DNA from: Tolypothrix bouteillei VB521301
GTDB lineage: Bacteria; Cyanobacteriota; Cyanobacteriia; Cyanobacteriales; Nostocaceae
Assembly (NCBI RefSeq): GCF_000760695.4
Contig: NZ_JHEG04000001.1
Span: 4,546,895 to 4,610,894 of the forward strand
Direction: 5' to 3'
Length of the DNA: 64,000 nucleotides
Below are positions 8,759 through 18,774 of this stretch, in pieces (positions within the stretch are counted from its first letter, which is position 1; each line of letters starts with the position of its first letter). The translations under genes and the position numbers were made by a program. The notes under the pieces are model-generated. The model ran no database searches. It saw only the letters and a program-made list of their open reading frames with translations, and had not been told where the DNA came from.

Positions 8759-10075
8759 TTATGCTTTTTTTGCCAATATAATATAATCATCTAATACATA
8801 ATTTGACTCATACTTCTGACCAAAATACTGGCGCAGCAGTGAAATCATATGCGATTGTTTGGGTAATTTTTCTTTAGCGTATTTTATAAATTCCACACCT
8901 CCTAGAGGAGTTCTCAAATCTGTTGATGTTAAATACTTATACCACACTAGCTCTAAACCCAGATCGTCTATAAAGTTTTTCACCAACCTTTTTTCTTGTT
9001 CGTGGTCTTCACTTTGTTTTGTTTGGTACATCTTAAATAACTTTTTGTCCTGAATGATTAAAATTGCATAACCTTCACTTTTTAAACTATTAGAAATGAT
9101 TTTGTTATAAAGATTTTTAGTTTGATGATTTTTTTCACTATCGCTAAAAAAACAATGAGAAATGACTGTAAAATCAAAAAAATCTTGCGGTATATTGCTA
9201 GATGATGCATTCCAAGTTAAGAGGTCATCTGTCACAAAACGGAAGTAGGCATTTACCGGAGTTTTTCGAGCCTCTATGTACCGTCTCCAAAACTGAAGCC
9301 CTCGAAATTGGAAGGCATCTTGTTTCTCTAAAGAGTAGTAAGATATATGCATGGATGGAATTTGAAAAACCTCACTAGCACTTTGGAGAAATAAGGCTAG
9401 ACCATAAGCGACAGTTGCAGGACCTGCTGCAATATCTAGGATTTTAATGTTAGTTGGTAGTAAGCCAGCTTGATAGACGAAAAACCAAGCCAAGTAAACG
9501 CAATAAACATTTTCTAAAAAATACTTCATAAAATAAACGTGTGGGGTCAGACTCAAGCTATAACTTGGGTCTTTCCCATTTTTTAAGCAGTTAATATCTT
9601 CAAGAGCATCTTCCAATTTGATTAAGAGTTTATTTTCAGATACCTTGCTGAACTCTTCTCTGAGATATTCAACTAGCTGAACTTCAAGATCGTGAAATAC
9701 CCGTTCGTCTAAACCAGTACATTGAATTTTATTTTCATCATGTTGTACGATCTGAAAAACTTTGTTTAGATAATCAACAAATTCTCGCTCGAAAGTTAAT
9801 ATACTGCGTTCTATCTGCTTGAAATCTGCTTTTTCCGAGTGTTGAAATGCTTCGTTAAGTTTAGCTCTTAAATTTGCTGTCTCCCTTTTAGACTGCTGCA
9901 AATAACTTTCAGATTGAAGTCGATCTCTAAATAGCTTTTCCAGCCATGATAATTTTGCACCTGATGCTTGAATTTCTTCCAATAACTGTACTGCAAGACG
10001 CTTATTGCCTTGTTGCAAAGCCAGTTTAAACTTCTGGCTTCTCCACCAATTGACAATCTTTTTATTCATACCCAA
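8759..10075 (-). CDS. Putative SAM-dependent methyltransferase, uncharacterised
   Basis: A 438-residue protein not matched to a named enzyme. The N-terminal 160 residues are helical and charged, with a likely coiled coil (about 50-100). A Rossmann-type SAM site follows at about 211-224 (KILDIAAGPATVAY), resembling motif I of class I methyltransferases and the Rsm22-type rRNA methyltransferase group. FFDFTVISHCFFSD (about 320) sits where motif IV is expected. The ATG at 10075 lies inside the end of the radical-SAM gene (14-base overlap; a second Met follows two codons later). The gene ends eight bases before ureD. Substrate unknown; a nucleic acid or protein target is a guess. Confidence 0.6.
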   Translation of the reverse strand: MGMNKKIVNWWRSQKFKLALQQGNKRLAVQLLEEIQASGAKLSWLEKLFRDRLQSESYLQQSKRETANLRAKLNEAFQHSEKADFKQIERSILTFEREFVDYLNKVFQIVQHDENKIQCTGLDERVFHDLEVQLVEYLREEFSKVSENKLLIKLEDALEDINCLKNGKDPSYSLSLTPHVYFMKYFLENVYCVYLAWFFVYQAGLLPTNIKILDIAAGPATVAYGLALFLQSASEVFQIPSMHISYYSLEKQDAFQFRGLQFWRRYIEARKTPVNAYFRFVTDDLLTWNASSSNIPQDFFDFTVISHCFFSDSEKNHQTKNLYNKIISNSLKSEGYAILIIQDKKLFKMYQTKQSEDHEQEKRLVKNFIDDLGLELVWYKYLTSTDLRTPLGGVEFIKYAKEKLPKQSHMISLLRQYFGQKYESNYVLDDYIILAKKA

Positions 10076-10982
10076 ACCCTACTTTACCTTCCTTAATTTC
10101 TACACCAGGAAGTTGACAAACTAATTTTTCCTTAAATCTCATATAGTTTACATTCTCATTCTCGTACCACCAAGCGTATTTTCGCTTAATTTCTTCAGCT
10201 TCTAGGCGGGTAGAAGCCACAAGCGAGCGACTATTGCTTGGGTGAAAATCTTGAATGACAACTCTATCTACAATATTGAGCTTGGCAATAAAATTATCTT
10301 CATCAACAGGTAATGTGGGAAGTAGAGGGGTAATTGTGACAGAAAGTTTAGGGACAAAACCTTTTAAAGGATCGATATTCTGATGGATTTTTAAAACGGC
10401 ATTAAGTCTAGCTTGAATACTGGGCGAACGAGGTTCAAAATCTTTTCTAACCGACTCACTTCCTGTAGGAATGCTCATATTAATCCGCAATCGTTTGAAT
10501 CTTTGTAAAATATCAATATCTCTGGTAATCATGGGACTGCGGGTTTGAATAACCAGTGTCGGACAGTATTCGAGCATAACTTCTAACAATCTACGAGTTA
10601 ATTCATATTTAGACTCAATAGGTTGATAGGGATCTGTCACACTACTCATGTAAATACTAGGAGGTTTATTAGGATTTTTTCGGTACCATGCTTCTAGTTC
10701 TTTTTCTAAGATTGCCACGGAATTATCTTTAACAATCACCCATTTTCCCCAGCTTTGGCGCATTTCGGGATTGGGGCTAAAGGCAGCAGCATAACAGTAA
10801 CTACATCCGTATTGACAACCTTTGTAAGGATTTAAAGTAAAATCATAAGCTGCAATAAAACCAGTTGCTTTATTCAGTAAAGATTTGGCATTTTGGGCAT
10901 AAATATTAATCTCGCCAAATTTTTCTTTTGCTAGTTGTGTAGGATTGTTTATACAATACCCTTCATACCGTGGTTTCGGCAT
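10062..10982 (-). CDS. Radical SAM protein, spore photoproduct lyase-like (Rv2578c type)
   Basis: A 306-residue radical SAM protein. The 4Fe-4S motif CX3CX2C is in NPYKGCQYGCSYCYA (about residues 51-65 from the chosen start). SSVTDPYQPIE and TRSPMITRDIDIL follow, as in the SPL/Rv2578c family. The frame extends to 11030, but those extra codons fall inside a repeat that is also found at 11284, so the ATG at 10982 (MPKPRYEGYC) is preferred. Family members include spore photoproduct lyase, but cyanobacteria do not form spores and the true substrate is unknown. It overlaps the methyltransferase gene by 14 bases, suggesting translational coupling. Confidence 0.8.
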   Translation of the reverse strand: MPKPRYEGYCINNPTQLAKEKFGEINIYAQNAKSLLNKATGFIAAYDFTLNPYKGCQYGCSYCYAAAFSPNPEMRQSWGKWVIVKDNSVAILEKELEAWYRKNPNKPPSIYMSSVTDPYQPIESKYELTRRLLEVMLEYCPTLVIQTRSPMITRDIDILQRFKRLRINMSIPTGSESVRKDFEPRSPSIQARLNAVLKIHQNIDPLKGFVPKLSVTITPLLPTLPVDEDNFIAKLNIVDRVVIQDFHPSNSRSLVASTRLEAEEIKRKYAWWYENENVNYMRFKEKLVCQLPGVEIKEGKVGFGYE

Positions 10983-10990
10983 TTGTAGAC

Positions 10991-11127
10991 CTCTTATATA
11001 GGTTTTCTTTAAAAAATGATGTAGAGACACACAATGGGGCGTCTTAAGATTAATGTTTCAAGATATTAATTGCTTCTAAGTCCGCGCAGGCGGACTTTGT
11101 GTGTATAGTAGCGAATTCTATTCGCCC
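10991..11127. repeat. About 137-base dispersed repeat, copy 1
   Basis: Nearly identical to 11284-11422 (TATATAGGTTTTCTTTAAAA at one end, a GTCCGCGCAGGCGGAC palindrome and GCGAATTCTATTCGC at the other). It lies directly upstream of the radical-SAM gene start on the minus strand and therefore forms its 5' leader. Confidence 0.85.
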
Positions 11128-11283
11128 AATACTTTATAAAACTTAAATAGGTAGTTGAGCACCCAGCCAACGAGCATAAGCAGGTAACTACACTCGTACT
11201 TCGACTGGTTGGTCGTCATTAATGTTGTAAATACCAGGTGTACCTTTTGATCGCTATCTTTAGGTGTATTAATAACCATAATG
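11128..11283 (-). pseudogene. Possible gene remnant between two repeat copies
   Basis: A short segment bounded by two copies of the 137-base repeat. On the minus strand an ATG at 11279 opens MVINTPKDSDQKVH. A shifted frame then reads a protein-like NINDDQPVEVRV, a stop, then LPAYARWLGAQLP. That suggests the frameshifted start of a lost gene rather than a working one. No family was recognised. Confidence 0.25.
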
Positions 11284-11422
11284 CACCTTATATAGGTTTT
11301 CCTTAAAGTAATGATGTAGAGACACACCATGGGGCGTTTTAAGATTAATGTTTCAAGATATTAATTGCTTCTAAGTCCGCGCAGGCGGACTTTGTGTGTA
11401 TAGTAGCGAATTCTATTCGCTC
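11284..11422. repeat. About 137-base dispersed repeat, copy 2
   Basis: Second copy of the repeat at 10991-11127, in the same orientation, again ending just upstream (minus strand) of an ATG. The outer part (AGTCC-GGACT palindrome plus TATAGTAGCGAATTCTATTCGC) recurs in diverged form at 32757-32806. Confidence 0.85.
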
Positions 11423-11473
11423 AAAATTACGATCTCTCTCCTCTTTCTTTATGCTCCTGTGCGTCTCTGAAGC

Positions 11474-11512
11474 AAAAAAAACAGCCGCCTCCTTACAGAA
11501 GCAGCTGTTTTA
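11474..11512 (-). terminator. Rho-independent terminator of groEL
   Basis: Read on the minus strand, AAAACAGC pairs with GCTGTTTT around a purine-rich loop and is followed by a run of eight T. It lies about 35 bases past the groEL stop. A second small hairpin (GGGC-TTTC-GCCC) sits between them. Confidence 0.8.
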
Positions 11513-11546
11513 TCAAAGATGGGCTTTCGCCCACCTAGAAAAAATC

Positions 11547-13208
<1,662 letters not shown>

Positions 13209-13229
13209 TTAGTTATTTCGCGATTGATA

Positions 13230-13308
13230 AAAGCTAGTTGCTAATTGCTAAAAAGCTAATTGTTCTCTTACCATTGGCTATTAGCCATTAGCTATTAGCC
13301 ATTAGCTT
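13230..13308. repeat. Heptameric repeats between groES and groEL
   Basis: GCTAATT/GCTAGTT units are followed by inverted TTAGCCA/TTAGCTA units. The transcript of this groES-groEL spacer could fold into a long stem, which might affect relative expression of the two genes. Confidence 0.75.
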
Positions 13309-13620
13309 TTAGCTCACAATTGCTAGAATGTCTTTTTCAGAAAGCAGTACATACTCGTCTGTACCCAATCTGATGTCAGTACCGGCGTATTTGGAGTAGA
13401 GGACTTTGTCTCCTACTTTAACGTCCAATGCCTGACGGCTACCGTCATCTTTGAGTTTGCCATCACCAACTGCAACGACTTCCCCTACTTGGGGCTTCTC
13501 TTTTGCAGTGTCGGGTAAGTACAGACCACCTGCGGTCTTTTCTTCTGATGCGCTGACCTTGACGAATACGCGTTCACCTAGAGGTTTTACTGTAGAAACG
13601 CTAAGAGATACTGCTGCCAT
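13309..13620 (-). CDS. groES: Co-chaperonin GroES (Hsp10)
   Basis: Heptameric lid of the GroEL chamber, 103 residues. [11 protein letters not shown], the mobile loop around [29 protein letters not shown] and [11 protein letters not shown] are all characteristic. It is the first gene of the groES-groEL operon on the minus strand. Its ATG lies 18 bases from a perfect CIRCE operator, so HrcA repression is expected. Confidence 0.98.
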   Translation of the reverse strand: MAAVSLSVSTVKPLGERVFVKVSASEEKTAGGLYLPDTAKEKPQVGEVVAVGDGKLKDDGSRQALDVKVGDKVLYSKYAGTDIRLGTDEYVLLSEKDILAIVS

Positions 13621-13637
13621 ACCGTGTTCTCAACTTA

Positions 13638-13664
13638 TTAGCACTCTCGACTCCTGAGTGCTAA
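13638..13664 (-). promoter_or_regulatory. CIRCE operator (HrcA site)
   Basis: A perfect inverted repeat TTAGCACTC-N9-GAGTGCTAA immediately upstream of groES. This is the binding site of the heat-shock repressor HrcA. No mismatch to the consensus arms. Confidence 0.97.
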
Positions 13665-13692
13665 TGTACCGAAAGGTGGCATGATATGGCAA
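13663..13692 (-). promoter_or_regulatory. Candidate groES promoter
   Basis: On the minus strand TTGCCA (13692-13687) and TACATT (13668-13663) are separated by 18 bases and would act as -35 and -10 of a sigma-70-type promoter. The -10 abuts the CIRCE element, a sensible place for repression. Confidence 0.45.
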
Positions 13693-14599
13693 CATTTTTT
13701 GTTGTACGGGTTTCCGAACTTTGCTTTTGGAGATTTGTTTAAGTACTAATACTCAATTATTCAGAACTTTCAGGTTTTTTTCGGTAGAGAGCGAATATTG
13801 GTATATAGGCAAATTGGTTTGCAAAGCTGGGAAATTGATATAGAACAGTAATCAGGAGCCACGATTTGAGTAACAATACAGTGATTGAATCCAGCGATCG
13901 AATACCACAAACCAACAAGCCACCACCAGCAACAAAAACCTCTAGGTAATTCTGTAGAAACATTAAGACTGTCAAAAATCACAGCGATACATTTTAAGAT
14001 TGGCGATCGGACAGTGACTAAATGCCCATACAGAGCAAAAACCAAGCTTCTTGCAAGTTTTTTGGTTTAGACTGATAATAGAGGATTACTCGGATAAACT
14101 GTGGTATAACACAGCGAACCCTGACGTAATTATGCGGACTATACAAGAAAGCAAAATACAGTAAAAGAATATGCTTTTTTGATCTATCCTTTACCCGATA
14201 CTTCTCTAATAGTTCTGGTGAACTTATTGTAAGAGCTTCATATCCTCAAGGATATGACAAAGTAGTACGTAGTAGTGAATGTGCGGTAGCTTATTTTCTG
14301 GGAGCATCTTGGGAGTAACACTTAGTTGGTTATTCTGAATAATTATTATTTATTAGGTGTTTTTTAGCCCGCACCATTCAAAGCGATATATAATAACGCA
14401 TTATGATTACTACTGCTCTAAGTATCCTCACGCTTACTTTGCCATTGGTACAGTAGTTCGTCAAAAGTCATTTTCCACTTTTGAGACTTCCACTAAACAA
14501 AGGCAAGTTAAGTAGGAAAAAGTACAACACCAACCTATTACACCGGAGAGGATTATTATTCAAGACCTTGATGGATCAAGCGCGACAAGTGCCACTGCT
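13693..14599. other. Intergenic region without a recognisable gene
   Basis: About 900 bases between the groES promoter and the response-regulator gene. Two overlapping minus-strand frames of 72-91 codons (13757-14045) have no recognisable motif, are rich in Trp and Cys in an unnatural way, and look like chance frames. No tRNA or clear terminator was seen. The 3' part presumably holds the regulator's promoter. Confidence 0.5.
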
Positions 14600-15247
14600 A
14601 TGAAAGAACCCAGCATGAAAGATCACAAACGACTTCTATTAATTGATGATGACCCCAACCTCATTTTGCTGGTGAAGGATTATTTGGAATTCCGGGGTTA
14701 TGAAGTCATCACTGCCGAAAATGGTCGCGAAGCACTGGAAATTTTGGAGCAGGATATTCCAGACATGATCATTTGTGACGTGATGATGCCGGAGATGGAC
14801 GGGTACACTTTTGTAGAACAAGTCCGGCAAAACGAACGCACCAGTTGGATTCCCGTTCTCTTCCTTTCAGCTAAGGGACAAAGCGCAGACCGAGTAAAAG
14901 GTCTGAATAAAGGTGCTGATGTATACATGGTCAAGCCTTTTGAGCCAGAGGAACTCGTAGCACAGGTAGAATCTTCTCTGAAGCAGACCATTCGCTGGAA
15001 AGAACACCAAGCAAAAGGAGGGGAAAACGGTTCTCGTATCCAAGTTCCCTTTGACGTACAGCTGACCCCTACCGAACTGAAAGTTGTTCAATTTGTGGCG
15101 CGAGGCTTAGCTAACCGCGAAATCGCTGAAGAATTAAATGTCAGTCAGCGCACAGTCGAAAGCCACGTGTCTAATATGTTGGGCAAAACCAATCTCCACA
15201 ACCGCACCGAATTAGCACGGTGGGCGATCGAAAACCAAATGGCGTAA
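14600..15247 (+). CDS. NarL/FixJ-family response regulator
   Basis: DNA-binding two-component regulator of 215 residues. The receiver (about 10-125) has the acidic triplet DDD (16-18), phospho-acceptor Asp60 in IICDVMMPEMDG, and Lys112 in VKPFEP. The C-terminal LuxR-type helix-turn-helix (about 152-212) reads LTPTELKVVQFVARGLANRE then IAEELNVSQRTVESHVSNML. The start may instead be the Met six codons in (14615), since neither has a convincing ribosome-binding site. No kinase gene is adjacent. The target genes are unknown. Confidence 0.92.
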   Translation: MKEPSMKDHKRLLLIDDDPNLILLVKDYLEFRGYEVITAENGREALEILEQDIPDMIICDVMMPEMDGYTFVEQVRQNERTSWIPVLFLSAKGQSADRVKGLNKGADVYMVKPFEPEELVAQVESSLKQTIRWKEHQAKGGENGSRIQVPFDVQLTPTELKVVQFVARGLANREIAEELNVSQRTVESHVSNMLGKTNLHNRTELARWAIENQMA

Positions 15248-15252
15248 CGAAA

Positions 15253-15304
15253 TTTGAGATTTTGGATTTTAGATTAAGAATCCAAAATCCAAAATTCAAA
15301 ATCT
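15253..15304. terminator. Hairpin between convergent genes
   Basis: GAGATTTTGGATTTTAGATT pairs with AATCCAAAATCCAAAATTCAAAATCTC to form a long AT-rich stem. It follows the response-regulator stop and precedes the NIL gene end. It may terminate both, although it also resembles a common intergenic repeat. Confidence 0.5.
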
Positions 15305-15318
15305 CAACTGTGCTAGAG

Positions 15319-15627
15319 TTACCAACCGTCTTGACCGACAACTGCCTTATGCTTAATTTCTAAGTTCAGTTCATCCAGATAGGTTAAGGCACTAGCAATT
15401 TGGAAAACTGTTCCTCGGAGTTCCAAATCAAGACAGCCTTTCTGCGGTACATCCCCAAGGAGTTGTGCGGTAGCGATATTAACCGTAACTCCGCTGTGAG
15501 AGATCAGCTTGGAAATAACGGGCTGTTCGTGCATATCTTTGGGAATGTAAACCGTAACGCGAGTTTCAGTGCGTCTGTTGTCTCGGAAATTATTGGTAGA
15601 TTTACCCTGTTTGACCAAAAGAGCCAT
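15319..15627 (-). CDS. NIL-domain protein
   Basis: A small 102-residue protein made of a NIL domain, the ferredoxin-like ligand-sensing fold best known from the C-terminus of the methionine ABC ATPase MetN. The core reads RVTVYIPKDMHEQPVISKLI, GVTVNIATAQLLG and GCLDLELRGTVFQIASAL, then LNLEIK. It stands alone, with no transporter or ferredoxin domain attached. Stand-alone NIL proteins are common in cyanobacteria with unknown ligands; amino-acid or sulfur-compound sensing is a guess. The ribosome-binding region upstream is tandemly duplicated. Confidence 0.75.
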   Translation of the reverse strand: MALLVKQGKSTNNFRDNRRTETRVTVYIPKDMHEQPVISKLISHSGVTVNIATAQLLGDVPQKGCLDLELRGTVFQIASALTYLDELNLEIKHKAVVGQDGW

Positions 15628-15667
15628 AGTAGATTTCCCTTGAAAATAGTAGATTTCCCTTGAAAAC
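15628..15667 (-). repeat. 20-base tandem duplication carrying the Shine-Dalgarno of the NIL gene
   Basis: The unit AGTAGATTTCCCTTGAAAA(T/C) occurs twice in direct succession, right against the start codon. On the coding strand each unit contains AAGGGAAA, so the mRNA has two candidate ribosome-binding sites 20 bases apart. Confidence 0.85.
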
Positions 15668-16106
15668 GATTTGATAGGAGTTGGACGGTCAAAATTTTTT
15701 TACCCCTATCAAATCCAGCAATATTAATCTTTTTAACACAATCCCCGGTTCTATTTAACGATTGTTTCAAAAAGTATTGTTTATTTATCAGAATAGGGTT
15801 TTTTATAAAATTGATTGACCAGAGAAAATTCTCTAAATTGTGCTATCCTAGCGGTTTTTAAAAACCAATTTTCTCTTTTGGTTTGAATTTTTTATAGTAG
15901 TTTAGATGCTTGACTTCCTTAAGAAATCGGATTTCTAGCAAAGTCTGTTAGCAGAGGTTCGGCAAGTTTTGGTAGACATCGCGTACTCGGAGACATCTCT
16001 AAATCCCACCAAGCACGACAGAATCAAGATATTTATACTTCTCAAACATCCTCTTAGGTTTCATTCCTCAACTCAATGTACCTAATTTCGTAGCGATCGC
16101 CGCTTG
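15668..16106. other. Intergenic region, no gene seen
   Basis: AT-rich, about 440 bases. It contains the upstream region of the NIL gene and the 3' flank of the receiver-kinase gene. No frame with protein-like features, tRNA or clear repeat was recognised. Confidence 0.5.
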
Positions 16107-17480
16107 CTAGTCTTGTAAAACAGGAATTTCAATAACAAATTCCGTACCTTTACCCAAGTCGGATCTCACATCCACATTTCCAGAATGCTTTTGAATAATT
16201 TGATAGCTAATGGCTAATCCCAAACCAGTCCCCTGATTGACAGGCTTGGTTGTAAAAAAAGGTTCAAAAATTTTATTTTGTATTTTAGAATCTATTCCCG
16301 GTCCATTATCTTTAATTGTCACTCGGATGAACTTATCATTTATTGTTTCTGTTTTAATAACAATTTGTTTTTGTGCTTCTTCTTTTACCTCTTGTAACGC
16401 ATCAATAGCATTACTAATAATATTCATAAACACTTGATTGAGTTGTGCTGGATAACACTCAATCAAAGGCAGATCGTCAAAGTGTTTAACAATTTCGATT
16501 CCTTGTTTAATACGATGATTCAAAATTAATAACGTGCTTTCAATCCCTTCATGAATATTGACCCGTTTTTTCTCAGCTTGATCGAGTCGGGAAAAGTTTC
16601 TCAAGGAAAGAACAATTTCACGTATACGTTCAGTTCCAAATTTCATGGAAGAAATCATTTTACACAAATCTTCTATCATAAAATCAAGATTAATAGCTGT
16701 GAATTCCTCTTGAATTTTAGAAGATGGTTGGGGATATTCTTGTTGATACAGTTTAATTAAATTTAATAAAGAATAAACATAATTTTCTAAATAATCAAAA
16801 TTACCATAAATAAAATTTACAGGATTATTAATTTCATGTGCGACCCCTGCAACCATGCGCCCCAAGCCAGACATTTTCTCTGTCTGAATCAGTTGAACTT
16901 GAGTTTTTTGTAATTCCTTTAAGGTATGCTCTAATTGCTGTGCTTGAAGTTGAGCGGTTAACGTTGCATTTGTGAGTGCTTTAAGATTATTGTAAGCTTT
17001 TGAATGGTAGCGGATGCGGGCTATAAGCTCTACGGCATCAGGCAATTTAATGAGATAATCGTTTGCCCCTTGAGCAAAGGCTTCTGCTTTGAGTTCCGGT
17101 TCTTCTTTACTAGAAAGCATGATGATGGGAATATCGCGAGTGGCTGAGTGAGACCGAAACCAACGCAGCAACATCAATCCATCCATTTCGGGCATGACTA
17201 AATCCAGCAGAATCACTGTTGGAGAGATTTCCATTGCTGTTTGGATAGCTTGAGTTGGATCGCTAACATAGTGAAAGGAAATATCTGCTTCTTCTGTCAG
17301 GATTCTATGGACTGCTTGACTCACTATCAACTGATCGTCAATCAGTAGAAGTTTGACCGCAGGTGTGTTGGCAGGTAGAACAGATGCAACCTCTTGTATA
17401 GTTTGTCCCTTACTTCTCCTTGAAGTTAAAGGTAAAACTTTGGCAGACACTTGGGTGAGTGCTTCTGCTGGCAAACTCAT
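16107..17480 (-). CDS. Receiver-histidine kinase at the end of the chemosensory cluster
   Basis: A 457-residue two-component protein. The receiver (about 42-160) has Asp93 in ILLDLVMPEMDG and Lys145 in IKLPD. A coiled-coil linker (about 165-200, rich in Gln and Leu) leads to HisKA with His215 in VAHEINNP, then HATPase with NIISNAIDAL, DNGPGID and GTGLGLAIS. The AHEINNP motif marks the NtrB/HPK4-like class. A good ribosome-binding site (GGAGAGG) precedes the ATG. It sits 286 bases downstream of cheB in the same direction, the place held by the WspR diguanylate cyclase in Wsp clusters. CheA could phosphorylate its receiver; that link is inferred, and a candidate terminator lies between. Confidence 0.9.
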   Translation of the reverse strand: MSLPAEALTQVSAKVLPLTSRRSKGQTIQEVASVLPANTPAVKLLLIDDQLIVSQAVHRILTEEADISFHYVSDPTQAIQTAMEISPTVILLDLVMPEMDGLMLLRWFRSHSATRDIPIIMLSSKEEPELKAEAFAQGANDYLIKLPDAVELIARIRYHSKAYNNLKALTNATLTAQLQAQQLEHTLKELQKTQVQLIQTEKMSGLGRMVAGVAHEINNPVNFIYGNFDYLENYVYSLLNLIKLYQQEYPQPSSKIQEEFTAINLDFMIEDLCKMISSMKFGTERIREIVLSLRNFSRLDQAEKKRVNIHEGIESTLLILNHRIKQGIEIVKHFDDLPLIECYPAQLNQVFMNIISNAIDALQEVKEEAQKQIVIKTETINDKFIRVTIKDNGPGIDSKIQNKIFEPFFTTKPVNQGTGLGLAISYQIIQKHSGNVDVRSDLGKGTEFVIEIPVLQD

Positions 17481-17719
17481 ATCGCCTCTCCTCTTCTTTA
17501 TCTGTGATTTTTATCACGATAAAGTTGTGATAAATTACTGATATACCGATTATATTTCAGGAAACCAACAAGCTCTAAATTGTTGCAATTGTTGATAAAT
17601 TATCAGAGATCGACTGGTGTTGGATGTAAATTTTTATAAATAAAATGATACTAAGTATATTTCATAAAAAATACTAAAATTAAAAGTATATTTTTTTACT
17701 TAAAAGGCTGGGAGTAAAA

Positions 17720-17765
17720 GGCAGAAGAATGATTTGTGGAGAGATGGAAAATTTTTCCTTCTGCC
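17720..17765 (-). terminator. Candidate terminator after cheB
   Basis: On the minus strand GGCAGAAG and CTTCTGCC form an eight-base stem around a long loop, followed by TTTT. It starts one base past the cheB stop. The loop is long, so termination is uncertain. Confidence 0.35.
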
Positions 17766-17766
17766 G

Positions 17767-18771
17767 TCACCCCTCATTCTGATTTTGCAAATGCCTTATA
17801 CAAGCATTCGCGATCGCATCAACGGGTAACACCTCCACAGCAGCTCCCAAGTCCACAGCGGCTTTGGGCATACCATAGACAATTGAGGTTTGTCGATCTT
17901 GGGCAATCGTATGCCAACCTTTATCTCGCAAGAGTTTTAAGCCTTGAGCACCATCCCGTCCCATACCGGTTAACAGTACCCCGACTCCATGACCGATCCA
18001 ATGATTGGCAACACTCTTAAAGAAAACATCAACGGAAGGATGATAAAAACTATCTAGAGGTTGCCTGTCATAAGCAAGAGTCATGTCAGGACGCACGATA
18101 AGATGATGATTTTTACCAGCAATGAGAACGATACCTTTGTGTGGTGTAGAACCGGGAATGGCAAGCTGTACGGTCATCGGGATTTGCGCGTCTAACCAAG
18201 CCGCTAAACCTGGAGCAAACTGGGCATCAATATGCTGAATAACAATAAACGCCGCCTGAAAATCTTTGGGGAATTGAGACAGAATTGTGGCTAATGCTTG
18301 AGGACCTCCTGTAGAAGCCCCAATCGCAATTAAGAGCTTGTTGTGTTGGCTAGACTGTAAATGATGGTATGAACTTTTGCCAATTAATCTGGAGATAGTT
18401 GCAATTTTTTTAAGTAGCCCAGTCCCATCAATTGTTTGCTGACCGTAACTTATAGTAGGGGTATTGATAGCGTCTAATGCTCCGTAGCCCATTGCTTCAA
18501 AAACCTTAGCAGCGTAGCGATTGACACTCGCAGTCACCATAAGAATAGCACAAGGAGATTGACTCATGATGCGCCGGGTGGCTTCCACTCCATCCATCTC
18601 AGGCATTAGTACATCCATCAAAATCAGGTCTGGAGTATCTACGCTACATTTTGTAACAGCTTCAACGCCATCAAAAGCAACCCATGCTATCTCATAATCC
18701 GGTTTCATAGCGATCGCTTGTCGCAGCGCTTCTACTGCAATCGGTGCATCGTTAACAATGGCAATTCTCAC
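17767..18771 (-). CDS. cheB: Chemotaxis protein-glutamate methylesterase CheB (WspF-like)
   Basis: Adaptation enzyme that removes methyl groups from chemoreceptors, 334 residues. The receiver domain (1-120) has Asp53 in LILMDVLMPEMDG. The methylesterase domain (about 145-330) has the catalytic triad: Ser153 in GASTGGPQAL, His180 in VIQHID and Asp273 in LTGMGRDGAQG. The gene starts three bases after the cheA stop, so the two are translationally linked. By position it corresponds to WspF. Confidence 0.95.
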   Translation of the reverse strand: MRIAIVNDAPIAVEALRQAIAMKPDYEIAWVAFDGVEAVTKCSVDTPDLILMDVLMPEMDGVEATRRIMSQSPCAILMVTASVNRYAAKVFEAMGYGALDAINTPTISYGQQTIDGTGLLKKIATISRLIGKSSYHHLQSSQHNKLLIAIGASTGGPQALATILSQFPKDFQAAFIVIQHIDAQFAPGLAAWLDAQIPMTVQLAIPGSTPHKGIVLIAGKNHHLIVRPDMTLAYDRQPLDSFYHPSVDVFFKSVANHWIGHGVGVLLTGMGRDGAQGLKLLRDKGWHTIAQDRQTSIVYGMPKAAVDLGAAVEVLPVDAIANACIRHLQNQNEG

Positions 18772-18774
18772 AGG

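Noticed and set aside
10062..10982. Naming the radical-SAM gene as a true spore photoproduct lyase
   Set aside because: Only family-level similarity is visible and cyanobacteria do not sporulate; the function is left open.
13757..14045. Two overlapping minus-strand frames of 72 and 91 codons as small genes
   Set aside because: Overlap each other in different frames, odd composition (CCWWWLVGLW), no conserved motif and no ribosome-binding site.
14600..15247. Assigning the LuxR-type regulator a gene name such as ycf29
   Set aside because: The domain layout fits several regulators and no distinguishing motif was recognised.
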